The notes under the pieces were generated by a model that was given only the letters and a program-made list of their open reading frames with translations, did no database searches and was not told the DNA's origin. The position numbers and the translations under genes are program-made. From Chloroflexota bacterium (GTDB lineage: Bacteria; Chloroflexota; Dehalococcoidia; UBA2979), in assembly GCA_947472995.1 (NCBI GenBank), contig CANJBO010000007.1, positions 1 through 64,000 on the forward strand: a stretch of DNA of 64,000 nt. The letters are read 5' to 3'. Every line of letters begins with the position of its first letter. Positions within the stretch are counted from its first letter, which is position 1. Positions 1 through 8,552 of this stretch are shown here, in pieces.

Positions 1-1912
1 AGAAGGCGCCGGTGTGCATGTCGTCCTGCGGCAAGCGGATCTTGCCCCAGCCGATGTTCTCGTGCGTGTGCAGGCGGATCTTCTTGAACAGCGTCGCGAG
101 GTACGTCACCGCGACCTCGCCGTGCCCGCGCAGCACGCCGCGCGTCGACGGCGTCGCGTCCCACTCGTCGAGCACCTTCAGGTCGACGGCGAGATGACCG
201 TCCGTGTAGTAGTCGACGTCGACGCGGCGGACGTACGCCTTCAGCTCCTCCCAGTCGAGGTAGTCGACGTGGTACTGGCGGCCGTCGTGCACGTAGATCG
301 CCTCGTCGTGCACCAGCGTCATGGCGCTCGGGCGGTCGATCTCGCCGATGACGCGCGCGGGCGGGCCGATCTCCACGATCACCACGTTCTGCTCCGCGCC
401 CGTGCGCAGCGAGACCTCGGCGGCGGGGAACGCCTCGCTGGACCAGTAGGTGCGACTGCCCGCGCGGTGCACCATGCCTGTCTCGTCGAGGGCGTCGATC
501 AGCGCCTCCGTGCGCGCGCCGAGCGCGGCGTGCTCCTCGACGTCCACGGGCAGCTCGAAGACGGCGCACTTCACGTGCTCGACGGCAACAACGGGGTTGT
601 CCGGATCGATCAGGCCCGCCTCGATCGACTCGCCGAGCAGGTACTCGGGGTGCGCGACGACGTACTGGTCCAGCGGCGACGACGAGGCCACGAGGATCGC
701 GAGCGACGGCGTGCTGCGGCGCCCCGCGCGGCCCATCTGCTGCCACAGGCTGGCGATCGTGCCGGGATACCCCGCCAGCACGGCCGCATCGAGGCCGCCG
801 ATGTCGATGCCCAGCTCCAGCGCGTTCGTCCCGACGACCGTGCGCAGGCGCCCCTCGCGCAGCGCGGCCTCGATGTCGCGGCGCTCCTGTGGCAGGTAGC
901 CGGAGCGGTAGCCCCGCACGAGGTCGTCGCCGGCGTCGGGGTGCGCGCCACGACGCGCCTCGCGCAGGTACTGCGTCAGCTCCTCGACGCGCGTGCGGCT
1001 GCCGGCGAAGACGATCGTCTGCGCGCCCGCCTCCTGCAGCCGCGACGCGACATCGACGGTGGCGTTCACGACACCGCGGCGAATGCCGAGCTCGCGGTTC
1101 ACCACCGGCGGGTTGTACAGCGCGATCGTCCGCTCGCCCCTCGGCGCGCCGTTGTCGTCGACGAGGTCGACGGGCCGCCCGATGAGCCTCGACGCCAGCT
1201 CCTGCGGGTTGGCGATCGTCGCGGAACAGCAGATGAACACCGGGTCGGAGCCGTAGAAGCGGCAGATGCGCAGCAGCCGCCGCAGCACGTTCGCGACATG
1301 CGAGCCGAAGACGCCGCGGTACGTGTGCAACTCGTCGATGACGATGTAGCGCAGCCGCTCGAAGAGGCGCACCCACTTCGTGTGGTGCGGCAGGATGCCG
1401 GTGTGCAGCATGTCCGGGTTCGTGATCACCACGTGCCCGGCGGTGCGCACGGCGCGGCGCGCGTTCGGGCTCGTGTCGCCGTCGTACGTGAACGCGCGCA
1501 CCTCGAGCTCCGCCTCGGTGACGAGGCCGTGCAGCTCGTTGAGCTGGTCCTGCGCGAGCGCCTTCGTCGGGAAGAGGTACAGCGCGCGCGCCTGCGGGTC
1601 GTCGAGGATCGCCTGGAGCACCGGCGCGCTGTAGCAGAGCGTCTTGCCGGACGCCGTGGGCGTGACGACCACCTGGTCGCGCCCCTCGATCGCGGCGGCG
1701 ATTGCCGTCGCCTGGTGCGTGTAGGGCTGCTCGATGCCTCGGCGCCCCAGCGCCCGCACGATGCGCGGGTCGAGGCGCGCTGGCCACGGGGCGACACGCG
1801 CGGGCTCGGGCGGGAGCGTCCGCCACGAGACGAAGTTCGGCGCGAGGCGGGGGTCGGCGCGGAGGGTGGCGATGACGTCCGCGACCGTCCCGGCACGTTC
1901 GAGGGTGGTCAT
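1..1912 (-). CDS. DEAD/DEAH-box repair helicase, MrfA/YprA type (3' end outside window)
   Basis: Superfamily 2 DNA helicase. Its closest known type is MrfA/YprA, which acts in mitomycin C repair in Bacillus subtilis. Only 637 codons are visible; the frame runs off the left edge, so the C-terminal DUF1998/zinc region cannot be checked. Seen in order: Gln of the Q motif (about residue 66), motif I TPTASGKT (84-91), motif Ia PTKALAQ, motif II DELH, motif III CSAT, motif V GTNALELGIDIG and motif VI QMGRAGRR, so both RecA-like lobes are intact. The ATG at 1912 has GAGGAG 8 nt upstream. Two imperfect LexA-like boxes lie 28-52 bp upstream, so damage control is possible (inference). A long open frame on the opposite strand is a GC-driven shadow. 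The alternative is a more distant Lhr/YprA-like helicase with another substrate. Confidence 0.9.
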   Translation of the reverse strand, partial: MTTLERAGTVADVIATLRADPRLAPNFVSWRTLPPEPARVAPWPARLDPRIVRALGRRGIEQPYTHQATAIAAAIEGRDQVVVTPTASGKTLCYSAPVLQAILDDPQARALYLFPTKALAQDQLNELHGLVTEAELEVRAFTYDGDTSPNARRAVRTAGHVVITNPDMLHTGILPHHTKWVRLFERLRYIVIDELHTYRGVFGSHVANVLRRLLRICRFYGSDPVFICCSATIANPQELASRLIGRPVDLVDDNGAPRGERTIALYNPPVVNRELGIRRGVVNATVDVASRLQEAGAQTIVFAGSRTRVEELTQYLREARRGAHPDAGDDLVRGYRSGYLPQERRDIEAALREGRLRTVVGTNALELGIDIGGLDAAVLAGYPGTIASLWQQMGRAGRRSTPSLAILVASSSPLDQYVVAHPEYLLGESIEAGLIDPDNPVVAVEHVKCAVFELPVDVEEHAALGARTEALIDALDETGMVHRAGSRTYWSSEAFPAAEVSLRTGAEQNVVIVEIGPPARVIGEIDRPSAMTLVHDEAIYVHDGRQYHVDYLDWEELKAYVRRVDVDYYTDGHLAVDLKVLDEWDATPSTRGVLRGHGEVAVTYLATLFKKIRLHTHENIGWGKIRLPQDDMHTGAF

Positions 1913-1939
1913 CGCGGCGCTCCTCGGCAGGATGAATCG

Positions 1940-1964
1940 GTACACACGTTCGGTACGTATGTTC
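1940..1964. promoter_or_regulatory. two tandem imperfect LexA-like boxes
   Basis: GTACACACGTTC (1940-1951) and GTACGTATGTTC (1953-1964) each differ by one base from the Gram-positive-type LexA box GAAC-N4-GTTC. They lie just upstream of the helicase start. Three consensus-matching boxes elsewhere in the window make LexA control plausible, but the mismatches make this copy uncertain. Confidence 0.4.
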
Positions 1965-2103
1965 TGACGAACCTACCCCGCACCCTGTCGCCCGTCAAAC
2001 CCGCGAATCTGGCACGCGGGCGTGCGGATCGTTCGGGGCGTCACGCGCCGTGCATCACATGTGTTGTAGGCTCGCGCTCCCATGCCGCCGACGGGAGGCC
2101 GCC

Positions 2104-2313
2104 ATGCCGAACGAACACCACCACACCGAGCACGATGAGCTACCGCGCGAGGACCTGCTCCAGGACGCCGCCGCGGAGTGCGGCCACCTCGCCGTCCGCC
2201 CGCACGTCGAGGCCGACGCGTACGTCTGCGACTCGTGTCACCGTGAGCTGACGACGCTGGAGGCGCAGGAGATCAGCAGCGACGCGCCACTCCGCGCCAC
2301 GCTCCACATCTAG
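2104..2313 (+). CDS. small zinc-ribbon-like protein (paralogue 1 of 3)
   Basis: 69-residue protein of unknown function. It has two potential metal-ligand clusters: Cys-Gly-His in ECGH, and VCDSCH about 17 residues later, followed by EL-T. This C-x-H ... VC-x-x-C-[HG] plan recurs in the genes at 2392 and 3699, so the three form one local paralogous family. The ATG at 2104 follows a GGGAGG ribosome binding site; an earlier in-frame ATG at 2050 lacks one. No membrane segment or signal peptide is visible. A structural zinc site is inferred from the ligand spacing only. Confidence 0.7.
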   Translation: MPNEHHHTEHDELPREDLLQDAAAECGHLAVRPHVEADAYVCDSCHRELTTLEAQEISSDAPLRATLHI

Positions 2314-2391
2314 GAGCAGCCTCGGCATCTAGCGCACGCCCGGCGGCGCGCGTTAGGCTCGCGGAGGACGAGGTCCGCGAGGGGATGCACC

Positions 2392-2622
2392 ATGTCGTTG
2401 CTGTCTGCGATCTTCGGCGCCGTGAAGCCGACCTACCGCGCGATGCGGCACAAGGCGCCGGCCACGGAGTGCCTCGACCACCGCCTGATGCCGCGCTGGC
2501 GCGGGCCCGAGGTGATGGAGCACGACCGGCAGGCGATGGGCTACGTGTGCCACGCCTGCGGCCGCGAGTACCTCACCGTCGAGGTGGAGAACCGCCACCT
2601 CATCCGCGAGCCCGGCCGCTAG
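2392..2622 (+). CDS. small zinc-ribbon-like protein (paralogue 2 of 3)
   Basis: 76-residue protein of unknown function. The N-terminal MSLLSAIF resembles the MSILNRMF of the gene at 3699. The core is EC-x2-H-x3-PRW, then MEHD, then GYVCHACGREYLT, which is the same Cys/His plan as its neighbours at 2104 and 3699. The PRW and M-x-H-[ED] positions are shared closely with the 3699 gene. A Cys2HisCys zinc site is inferred. Repeat-rich intergenic DNA follows the stop. The function is unknown; nothing suggests an enzyme. Confidence 0.7.
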   Translation: MSLLSAIFGAVKPTYRAMRHKAPATECLDHRLMPRWRGPEVMEHDRQAMGYVCHACGREYLTVEVENRHLIREPGR

Positions 2623-2634
2623 GTTCTTCGACGC

Positions 2635-2673
2635 GAAGCGCGGGATACCCGCGCCGCCAGACCTGCGGGCTTC
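2635..2673. repeat. dispersed palindromic repeat, family 1, copy 1
   Basis: 39-bp element bounded by GAAGC and GCTTC and built around the palindrome GCGGGATACCCGC, followed by AGACCTGCGGG. Inverted copies occur at 32292-32336 and 30814-30863, and two tandem variants at 31498-31605. Confidence 0.75.
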
Positions 2674-2785
2674 GAAGAGAAGCGGCAGTGCGGAGGCGTG
2701 AACAGTAAGGCGCGATCCGGTGGCAGATCGTCGCGTGGCGCGCGACTCCGTGGGAGTGTGGGGGCGGAGCCCCCATGTTTCTCTC

Positions 2786-2830
2786 AGAACCCCTCCCGCA
2801 CCGGGAGGGGCAGGGGTGGGCCGGCCCACG
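2786..2830. repeat. GC-rich hairpin repeat, family 2, copy 1
   Basis: Hairpin CCCCTCCC-GCACC-GGGAGGGG followed by CAGGGGTGGG. It has the same plan (hairpin, then TGGGGTG-like tail) as copies at 33614, 44744, 52523 and 52921. It lies in about 290 bp of gene-free DNA (2623-2916) that otherwise shows only a second small hairpin, GGGGGC-GGAG-CCCCC, near 2760. Confidence 0.65.
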
Positions 2831-2916
2831 CAGTCTTCGGCGACGGGACTCGCCGAGATGATGCGGTGCACCTCGACGCCGCTCTCGAACGAGCGAGCGA
2901 GCGAGAGCGCGCGAGG

Positions 2917-3516
2917 CTAGACGGTGCGGGGGATCGGCTGGACGGCGTCGCGGAGGCGCTCGGCCTCGCGGATCACGTCGTACGCGTGTTCCCGGCGCTT
3001 CGAGGAGAGGCGCGTCCACGGGAGGCGCTGGTCGCGGCGACGCCAGTCGAACAGCGGATCGTCATCCTGCACAACGACCATCAGGTACCACGTGCAGCCG
3101 TGCAGCGGCTCGGTGCGCAGCAGGATCGGCCCGGCCTCCAGCTCGTCCTCGATGCCCTCGTAGAAGACGGGGAACTGGCCGCAGCGGTCGGGCTGCCGAG
3201 GCTGGCGGAAGATCGTGCAGGTGGTGGTGCCGTCGCCGTTGTCCGCCAGCGCGGTGCAGTCGTACGCGTTGTGCGCGCGCGGGTGGTCGTCGCCGACGCG
3301 CCAGTCACGCGGCTTCAACGTGCGCTCGTCCAGGAGCGTGATCAGGCCGTAGTGGCGTCCCGCCGGCAGGCCGCCCCAGGACCACAGCCCGCCGCCGGGC
3401 GCACGCAGCGACGAGCAGCACTCGCCGCAGCGGTTGCAGTCCATCGCCGTCGCCTCCTCGAGGGTGACGAAGCGGAGGTCCTCCCACCAGTCTTCCCAGT
3501 CCGACGGTGTGTCCAT
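2917..3516 (-). CDS. YkgJ-like Cys-cluster (zinc/iron chelatase-type) protein
   Basis: 199-residue cytoplasmic protein. A cluster C-x2-C-x2-CC (CNRCGECC, about residues 27-34) with further Cys in YDC, TTTC and DRCGQFP is the signature of the YkgJ/UPF0153 family, whose members are thought to bind an Fe-S cluster or zinc; no reaction is established. The ATG at 3516 was chosen; a GTG one codon upstream would add one residue. The gene is convergent with the zinc-ribbon gene at 2392 and divergent from the one at 3699. All four small Cys-rich genes therefore sit within 2 kb, though a joint role is only a guess. Confidence 0.7.
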   Translation of the reverse strand: MDTPSDWEDWWEDLRFVTLEEATAMDCNRCGECCSSLRAPGGGLWSWGGLPAGRHYGLITLLDERTLKPRDWRVGDDHPRAHNAYDCTALADNGDGTTTCTIFRQPRQPDRCGQFPVFYEGIEDELEAGPILLRTEPLHGCTWYLMVVVQDDDPLFDWRRRDQRLPWTRLSSKRREHAYDVIREAERLRDAVQPIPRTV

Positions 3517-3698
3517 CACCGGAATATACGGCGCGGCTGGCCTCGCCGCGATGGGTCTGCGATGACCTCCGGGGTGAACGCATGGGCGGGCGCCACGGGA
3601 CGCCCGCGATCCGTTGCGCCTTGATTACGCCTGTAGTGATGCCGAGGTATTGCGCCGCGCACCGTGCCTACGCTGAGGGCGCTCGAAAGGACCCACCG

Positions 3699-3977
3699 AT
3701 GAGCATCCTCAACCGAATGTTCAACCGCCACGCCTCGGACGCGTCGCATCGACCGGACGCTGCGCCGAAGGGCGCGACGATGGCCGACCATGTCGGGAAG
3801 GTCGCGGAGGGCACGTGCGCCCATGTCGCGATCACGCCGCGCTGGGACAACATCGACGACATGGGGCACGAGGATCGCGCCAGCTCGTGGGTGTGCGATT
3901 CTTGTCACGCGACACTGACACCGGCCGAGGCCGCGGACGCCCGCGCCGACATCGGACACCGTCTGCACGTCGAGTAA
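3699..3977 (+). CDS. small zinc-ribbon-like protein (paralogue 3 of 3)
   Basis: 92-residue protein of unknown function. About 40 N-terminal residues precede a core of TCAH-x4-PRW, MGHED and WVCDSCHATLT. The PRW and M-x-H-E-D positions match the paralogue at 2392, and VCDSCH is identical to the one at 2104. GAAAGG 7 nt before the ATG supports the start; the open frame upstream is not needed. The function is unknown and zinc binding is inferred. Confidence 0.7.
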   Translation: MSILNRMFNRHASDASHRPDAAPKGATMADHVGKVAEGTCAHVAITPRWDNIDDMGHEDRASSWVCDSCHATLTPAEAADARADIGHRLHVE

Positions 3978-4017
3978 CGGCAGCCGGTCCGGCTCGGGGA
4001 CGGGGCGCGAGGCGGCC

Positions 4018-4023
4018 TATACT
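4018..4023 (+). promoter_or_regulatory. -10 box for leaderless flavin-reductase-fold gene
   Basis: TATACT ends 6 nt before the ATG at 4030, which would place the transcription start at the start codon. The -35 region is GC-rich and has no clear match. The same geometry is seen at ruvB, dnaJ, rimI and the valS leader. Confidence 0.5.
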
Positions 4024-4029
4024 CGCCGC

Positions 4030-4839
4030 ATGAACGACCCGTTGATCCGCCCCGCCCCCGAGCACCTCGAGGATCGTCCGAACGCGACGGCCGCGCGACT
4101 GCTGCTCGGTGGTCCGGTCGTCCTCGTCACCTCGATGTGGCGCGGGCGCGCGAACGTCATGCCGCTGGCGTGGCACATGCCGGTCTCCACGGACCCGCCG
4201 ATGATCGCGATCGCCGTCGAGCAGTCGCGACACACGAACGAGGTCATTCGTCACTCGCAGGAGTTCGTCCTGAACTTCCCGACGCGCCCGCTGCTGCACC
4301 ACGTGCAGTACCTGGGCGCGCTGCACGGCGACCGCGTCGACAAGATCGAGGCCGCACAGCTGGAGACGTTCGCGCCGATCAAGGTGACCGCGCCGCTGCT
4401 GTCCTCCTGCGCCGCGTGGATCGAGTGCAGCGTCGTCGAGGCGATCCCGCTGGGCGATCACACGCTGTACGTCGGCCTCGTCAACGCGGTGCAGGTCGAC
4501 CCGGCGACGTTCGACGACGGCTGGGTGGTCGGGCCGGAGGAGACGCGCGCGCTGCACTTCCTCGGCGGCAACCGCTACTCGTTCCTCTCGCGCATCGTGG
4601 AGGCGCGCATGCCGCAGCACGCCGACGCGCCCGAGCGCATCCTCGCGGAGTTCCTTGCCGAGGAGCTGGAGATGACGCGCGACGCGAGAGAAAAGCGCGA
4701 GGAACGCCTCGACGTGCTGAAGCGCGAGATCGAGGACGGCCGCGCCCTCGACGTCACCGGCCTCGAGCTCGAGGTCTCGCCGGAGCACCTGCTGGACCTC
4801 GGCCGCGGCCACGTGATCGGCGAGCCCCCGCGCGGCTGA
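4030..4839 (+). CDS. flavin reductase-like, FMN-binding split-barrel protein
   Basis: 269 residues. Residues about 15-190 match the flavin reductase/flavoredoxin split barrel: an early ARLLLGGPVVLVTS strand, RANVMPLAWHMPVS-x-DPPMIAIAV, then SQEFVLNF and a later WIECSV strand. Members bind FMN and act as flavin reductases or small electron carriers; the partner here is unknown. The last 70 residues form a charged, probably helical extension (AEELEMTRDAREKREERLD) that is not part of the usual fold. No ribosome binding site is visible, but TATACT lies 6 nt before the ATG, suggesting a leaderless mRNA. Confidence 0.8.
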   Translation: MNDPLIRPAPEHLEDRPNATAARLLLGGPVVLVTSMWRGRANVMPLAWHMPVSTDPPMIAIAVEQSRHTNEVIRHSQEFVLNFPTRPLLHHVQYLGALHGDRVDKIEAAQLETFAPIKVTAPLLSSCAAWIECSVVEAIPLGDHTLYVGLVNAVQVDPATFDDGWVVGPEETRALHFLGGNRYSFLSRIVEARMPQHADAPERILAEFLAEELEMTRDAREKREERLDVLKREIEDGRALDVTGLELEVSPEHLLDLGRGHVIGEPPRG

Positions 4840-4879
4840 CCGGCGGGGGCTCGTTGCGAGCAGTTCCGGGACGCGACGC

Positions 4880-5704
4880 CTACGCGGTCGCCTCGTCCGA
4901 TTCGTCACCGACGCCCAGGTCGCGCATCGGGGGCATGTCCGGCATCACCACGCGCGGGCGCGGGTTGGCCGGCGCCGAGGCGACGAGGCGGCGGTCCGCC
5001 TGGTCGACGCGGTCGAGGACCGGGCGCACCTGCGGGGAGTCGGACATCGGCTCGAGCGCGCGGCGCAGCTGCTGCACGGAGCGGCCGATCTCGTTCGGAT
5101 CGGTGGAGCCGGAGCCGGCGAGGGCGGCGAGCGCCTCCTGCCGGGACATCAGGAACTCCTTCACCGCGGAGAACGTGTCCGAGCGCATGGAGTCCAGCAT
5201 CCGCAGCATGACCTTGCGCTGCTCCGCGAGGTTCGTCTCCAGCGCGTCCATGTCGGCGTCGAAGCGGGAGAGGGCGACCTCCACGGTGTCGCGCTGCTCC
5301 TCGCCGTACTCGAGGAACGGCATGCGCTGGTGGTCGATCTGCTCGCGCGTGGCGGCGATACGGCCGCGCTGGTCGGCGAGGTACTCGGCGAAGGAGCGCG
5401 CGACGTGGTCCGAGCCCGACTCGTTCATGCGGTGCTCGAGCGCGTCGAGGTTCGCCTCTTCGCCGTCGGCGTACTCGTTGAGGGGGCGCAGGCGCTCCTC
5501 GAGGTTGGTGAGCAGGCGCTGCATCGTGCCGGACTGGTGCACGAGGAGCTCGTGCAGCGGCTCCATTTCGGCCTCGAACTCGGAGCGCATGGTGCCCAGC
5601 AGCTCGGCGTGGGTGTGGAAGTGCTCCGCGACGCGCTGGAGGCGCTTGGAGGGGATCACTGGCTGCGGTGCGACCTCGACGGCCGACCGTGAGGCCGGCA
5701 GCAC
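4880..5704 (-). CDS. coiled-coil protein of unknown function
   Basis: 274 residues, largely helical with heptad-like Leu/Met spacing from about residue 20 to 220 and little hydrophobic character. No enzyme motif, signal peptide or membrane segment is visible. The C-terminus is short, Pro-rich and then acidic. The start is a GTG at 5704 preceded by AGCGAG. It is convergent with the flavin-reductase-fold gene. The function is not recognised; a structural or scaffold role is possible from composition alone. Confidence 0.6.
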   Translation of the reverse strand: MLPASRSAVEVAPQPVIPSKRLQRVAEHFHTHAELLGTMRSEFEAEMEPLHELLVHQSGTMQRLLTNLEERLRPLNEYADGEEANLDALEHRMNESGSDHVARSFAEYLADQRGRIAATREQIDHQRMPFLEYGEEQRDTVEVALSRFDADMDALETNLAEQRKVMLRMLDSMRSDTFSAVKEFLMSRQEALAALAGSGSTDPNEIGRSVQQLRRALEPMSDSPQVRPVLDRVDQADRRLVASAPANPRPRVVMPDMPPMRDLGVGDESDEATA

Positions 5705-6022
5705 CTCGCTGGCTCGCGCGTCGTCATCCCTGCGACTGCCAAACGCATCCCGGCGCCCTTCTCTTTCGCGGCGGGTGGATCGGGGGAGCGCCGCGACCTC
5801 GATAACCTACCATAACGGCCGCATGAGAGCAGCAGCCCGGACCGCTCGTGAACCCTCATGTTTCGTCGCGCGCGGCGCGCGTGCCCGATCTCGAGGCGAC
5901 AGCCGCACGACCGCGGAGCGCGACGCCCGCACGGTTAGCACACCTATCACAACATTCGCAGTGGCCGTCGGTACGATGGGATCACGGCGCGCGAGACACG
6001 CGCACCGGAGGAGCTGGGAGAC
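5705..6022. other. intergenic region between divergent genes
   Basis: About 320 bp between the coiled-coil gene (-) and htpX (+). It holds the htpX ribosome binding site (GGAGGAG and GGGAG before 6023) and an AT-richer patch near 5800-5815 that could carry the divergent promoters. No gene, repeat or RNA was recognised. Confidence 0.4.
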
Positions 6023-6838
6023 ATGAACAACCTCAAGACCGCCGTGCTGCTGGCCGCGCTGAGCGGATTGCTGGTCGCCATCGGCGGGTCGCTGGGCGGG
6101 ATGAACGGCGCGGTGACGGCACTGGTGATGGCCGGCGTGATGAACTTCGGCTCGTACTGGTTCTCCGCCGACATCGTGCTGCGCACGGCGCGCGCGCACG
6201 AGATCAAGCGCGAGCAGGACCCCGCGCTGTTCGGGCTGATCGAGGAGGTCGCACAGCAGGCGGGCATGCCGATGCCGCGCGTCTACGTGATGGACGAGCC
6301 GCAGCCGAATGCCTTCGCCACGGGCCGCAACCCGCAGCACGCGGCGGTCGCGGTGACGACGGGCATCCGCGCGCTGCTGACGGAGCGCGAACTGCGCGGC
6401 GTGCTGGGGCACGAGCTGGCGCACGTGAAGAACCGCGACATCCTGACGTCCTCGGTCGTGGCGACGATCGCCTCGGCGATCTCGATGGTGGCGTGGATGG
6501 GGATGTGGTTCGGCGGCGGCGACCGGCGCAACGGCGCGGGGAGCCTGCTGGCGATGATCGTGGCGCCGATCGCGGCGACGCTGATCCAGCTGGCGGTGAG
6601 CCGCGCCCGCGAGTTCGAGGCGGATCACGACGGCGCGGAGATCGTGCGCGACCCGGAGGCGCTGGCCTCGGCGCTGCAGAAGCTGGACATGGGTTCGAAG
6701 CGGATGCCGATGCAGGTGCCGGAGTCCACGGCGCACCTGTTCATCGTGAACCCGTTCGCCGGAGTGCGCGGTGCGCAGCTCTTCGCGACCCACCCGCCGA
6801 CGGCGGAGCGCGTCGCGCGCCTCATGCGCATGAAGTAG
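6023..6838 (+). CDS. htpX: membrane zinc metalloprotease HtpX (M48)
   Basis: 271 residues, close to the usual length for HtpX, an inner-membrane protease that removes damaged membrane proteins. Two N-terminal membrane segments (about residues 7-50) precede the zinc site HELAH (in VLGHELAHVKNRD). Two further hydrophobic segments follow, then a downstream Glu in REFEADHDG that can act as third ligand. The start is fixed by GGAGGAGCTGGGAG just before the ATG. It stands alone in its transcription unit; a CpxR- or sigma32-like control element was not seen. Confidence 0.93.
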   Translation: MNNLKTAVLLAALSGLLVAIGGSLGGMNGAVTALVMAGVMNFGSYWFSADIVLRTARAHEIKREQDPALFGLIEEVAQQAGMPMPRVYVMDEPQPNAFATGRNPQHAAVAVTTGIRALLTERELRGVLGHELAHVKNRDILTSSVVATIASAISMVAWMGMWFGGGDRRNGAGSLLAMIVAPIAATLIQLAVSRAREFEADHDGAEIVRDPEALASALQKLDMGSKRMPMQVPESTAHLFIVNPFAGVRGAQLFATHPPTAERVARLMRMK

Positions 6839-6946
6839 CAGAGCACCCTCTCCCGGCGAGATGCATATCGCACATGCCAGCGCAATTCCTCGATGCGCGC
6901 GCAATCGGACCGACGAGACGATGCGCGAGCACCAAGGAGCACCCCG

Positions 6947-7345
6947 ATGCGGCACATTCTGCGGAACGTTGGGATCGGACTGTTCGTCTGCTGGATGATG
7001 GCGGTGGCGATCCCGGCGGTCGTGGTCGCCCAGACCCCGACCCCCACCGGCACGGCGACACCGACAGCAACTGCGACACCCTCTGCCACGGCGACGCCAA
7101 CCGCGACCAGAACGGCCAGCCCAACGGCGACGAGCACGCCCGCGGCCACCTCGACCGCGGCGACCGCAACGCGCACGACGGCACCGACGTCCCCGCCCGC
7201 GACGACCACCACAACCCCGCCGGCGGAGAACGGGACCGAATTGAGCACCGGCCTGATCGTGACGCTGATCGTCGCAGTTGTGCTGGCTGCGGCCGTTTTG
7301 ATCGGCGCCTACGGCATGAAGAGTCGCAACCGCACCCGCTATTAG
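6947..7345 (+). CDS. PT-repeat surface protein with signal peptide and C-terminal membrane anchor
   Basis: 132 residues. Residues 1-29 form a signal peptide or membrane segment ending AVVVAQ. Then come about 55 residues of low-complexity Pro-Thr-Ala repeats (TPTATATPSATATPTAT style), a second hydrophobic segment (LIVTLIVAVVLAAAVLIGAYG) and a short basic tail. This is a likely small wall- or membrane-anchored linker protein; no function is known. AAGGAG at 6934-6939 selects the ATG at 6947 over an earlier in-frame ATG at 6893. The same type of PT repeat occurs in the giant protease at 16.8 kb. Confidence 0.75.
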   Translation: MRHILRNVGIGLFVCWMMAVAIPAVVVAQTPTPTGTATPTATATPSATATPTATRTASPTATSTPAATSTAATATRTTAPTSPPATTTTTPPAENGTELSTGLIVTLIVAVVLAAAVLIGAYGMKSRNRTRY

Positions 7346-7425
7346 ATCCTCGTGCTGGCCTGATGCATCTCGCGACGCTCGCGAACCGTGCTGGTAGGCG
7401 GATCGGGATCGTGCGGGTGGTGCAG

Positions 7426-8469
7426 CTAACTCGCGAGGGGGAGCGAGAGGCGGATCGCGGCGCCGTCGACGTGCGTCGAGTCCACCCAGATCTCGCCGCC
7501 GAGGTCACGCACCAGCCGCCGCACGGTGGCGAGGCCGAGGCCGTGGCCGAAGGTGATCGACGCGCCGTTGGCGGCGCGCACGTCGGGCTCGAAGACGCGC
7601 TCGCAGTCCTCGGCGGGGATGCCGATGCCGTGGTCGCGCACCACGATCTCGGCTCGCCCCGCCTCGGACGCGCCGGTGATCATCACCATCGGCGCCTCGC
7701 CGGGGCGCGCGTACTTCACGGCGTTCTGCACTAGGTTCTCGAACACGCGGAACAGCCGCGCGGAGTCGCCTAGGACGCGCGGCAGCGGCTCGACCACGAC
7801 CTCCGCATGACTCGACGCGATCTCGACGCGCAGCGCCTCGGTGACCTCGCGGATCAGCGCGCGCAGGTCGACGGTGTCGGCGGCGACGGTGATGGGGCGC
7901 GCGGCGATCGACTCGACGTGCTGGAGCAGCGCGGACTCCACGAGCGACCGGACGTGCGCCGAGGCCTGCGCGGCACGCTGCGCGGCGAGGCGCGTGTCCG
8001 CGTTCACCGGGCCGAGCGCACCCTCCGCGATCAGGTCGAGGTACGACGAGACAGTGGAGAGCGGGCCCTTCAGATCGTGCGCCATGCTCGCGATCTCCCG
8101 CTGCGCGTCGTGGCGCACCTCGAGGAGGCCGGCCACCTCGCGGGCGAGCGCCGCGGAGCGCGCGGCGGCGACCAGTGCGGCAGCGAGCGAGAGCACGGCG
8201 AGTGCGATCGCGACGGCGAAGCGGACGGTGTCGTTCGGGAGCAGGCTGAGCAGCACGCCGATCGCGAAGGCGGCGAGCACGATGACCGCGAGGGCGCGGA
8301 CACGCGGCGACGTCGCAACGGCGGGCCGCCTGAGACCGAGGCGCGTGAAGCGTGCGTTGCCCTGCACTCGTCCCTCGATACGGTCCGCCGCGAGCGAGCG
8401 TGCAACTGCGCGCGGGCTCGGGGTGAGCGGAACGCTTTTACTCTTGGGGAACGACGCGGTGCTTACCAT
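7426..8469 (-). CDS. membrane sensor histidine kinase (orphan)
   Basis: 347 residues. Two hydrophobic segments near residues 60-100 anchor the protein and are separated by only a few residues, so there is no sizeable external sensor. They are followed by the H box SMAHDLKGPLS with the phospho-accepting His, N box FENLVQNAVKYA, G1 DHGIGIP and G2 FGHGLGLAT, i.e. complete HisKA and HATPase_c domains. No response regulator lies next to it, so its partner is elsewhere. The very short external loop suggests that it senses the membrane or an interacting protein (inference). It is divergent from the YqeK-like gene. Confidence 0.9.
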   Translation of the reverse strand: MVSTASFPKSKSVPLTPSPRAVARSLAADRIEGRVQGNARFTRLGLRRPAVATSPRVRALAVIVLAAFAIGVLLSLLPNDTVRFAVAIALAVLSLAAALVAAARSAALAREVAGLLEVRHDAQREIASMAHDLKGPLSTVSSYLDLIAEGALGPVNADTRLAAQRAAQASAHVRSLVESALLQHVESIAARPITVAADTVDLRALIREVTEALRVEIASSHAEVVVEPLPRVLGDSARLFRVFENLVQNAVKYARPGEAPMVMITGASEAGRAEIVVRDHGIGIPAEDCERVFEPDVRAANGASITFGHGLGLATVRRLVRDLGGEIWVDSTHVDGAAIRLSLPLAS

Positions 8470-8552
8470 TGGGATTCACCCTGACACCGCGCTCGTCGCA
8501 GGCGCGCGACGGGCCTCGACGAACCGTGACACATGCATACGCAGGTACACAT

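Noticed and set aside
14-2251. Very long open frame on the plus strand opposite the helicase
   Set aside because: It is Arg/Asp/Val-rich antisense sequence caused by GC-rich third positions. The minus strand has all helicase motifs in one frame.
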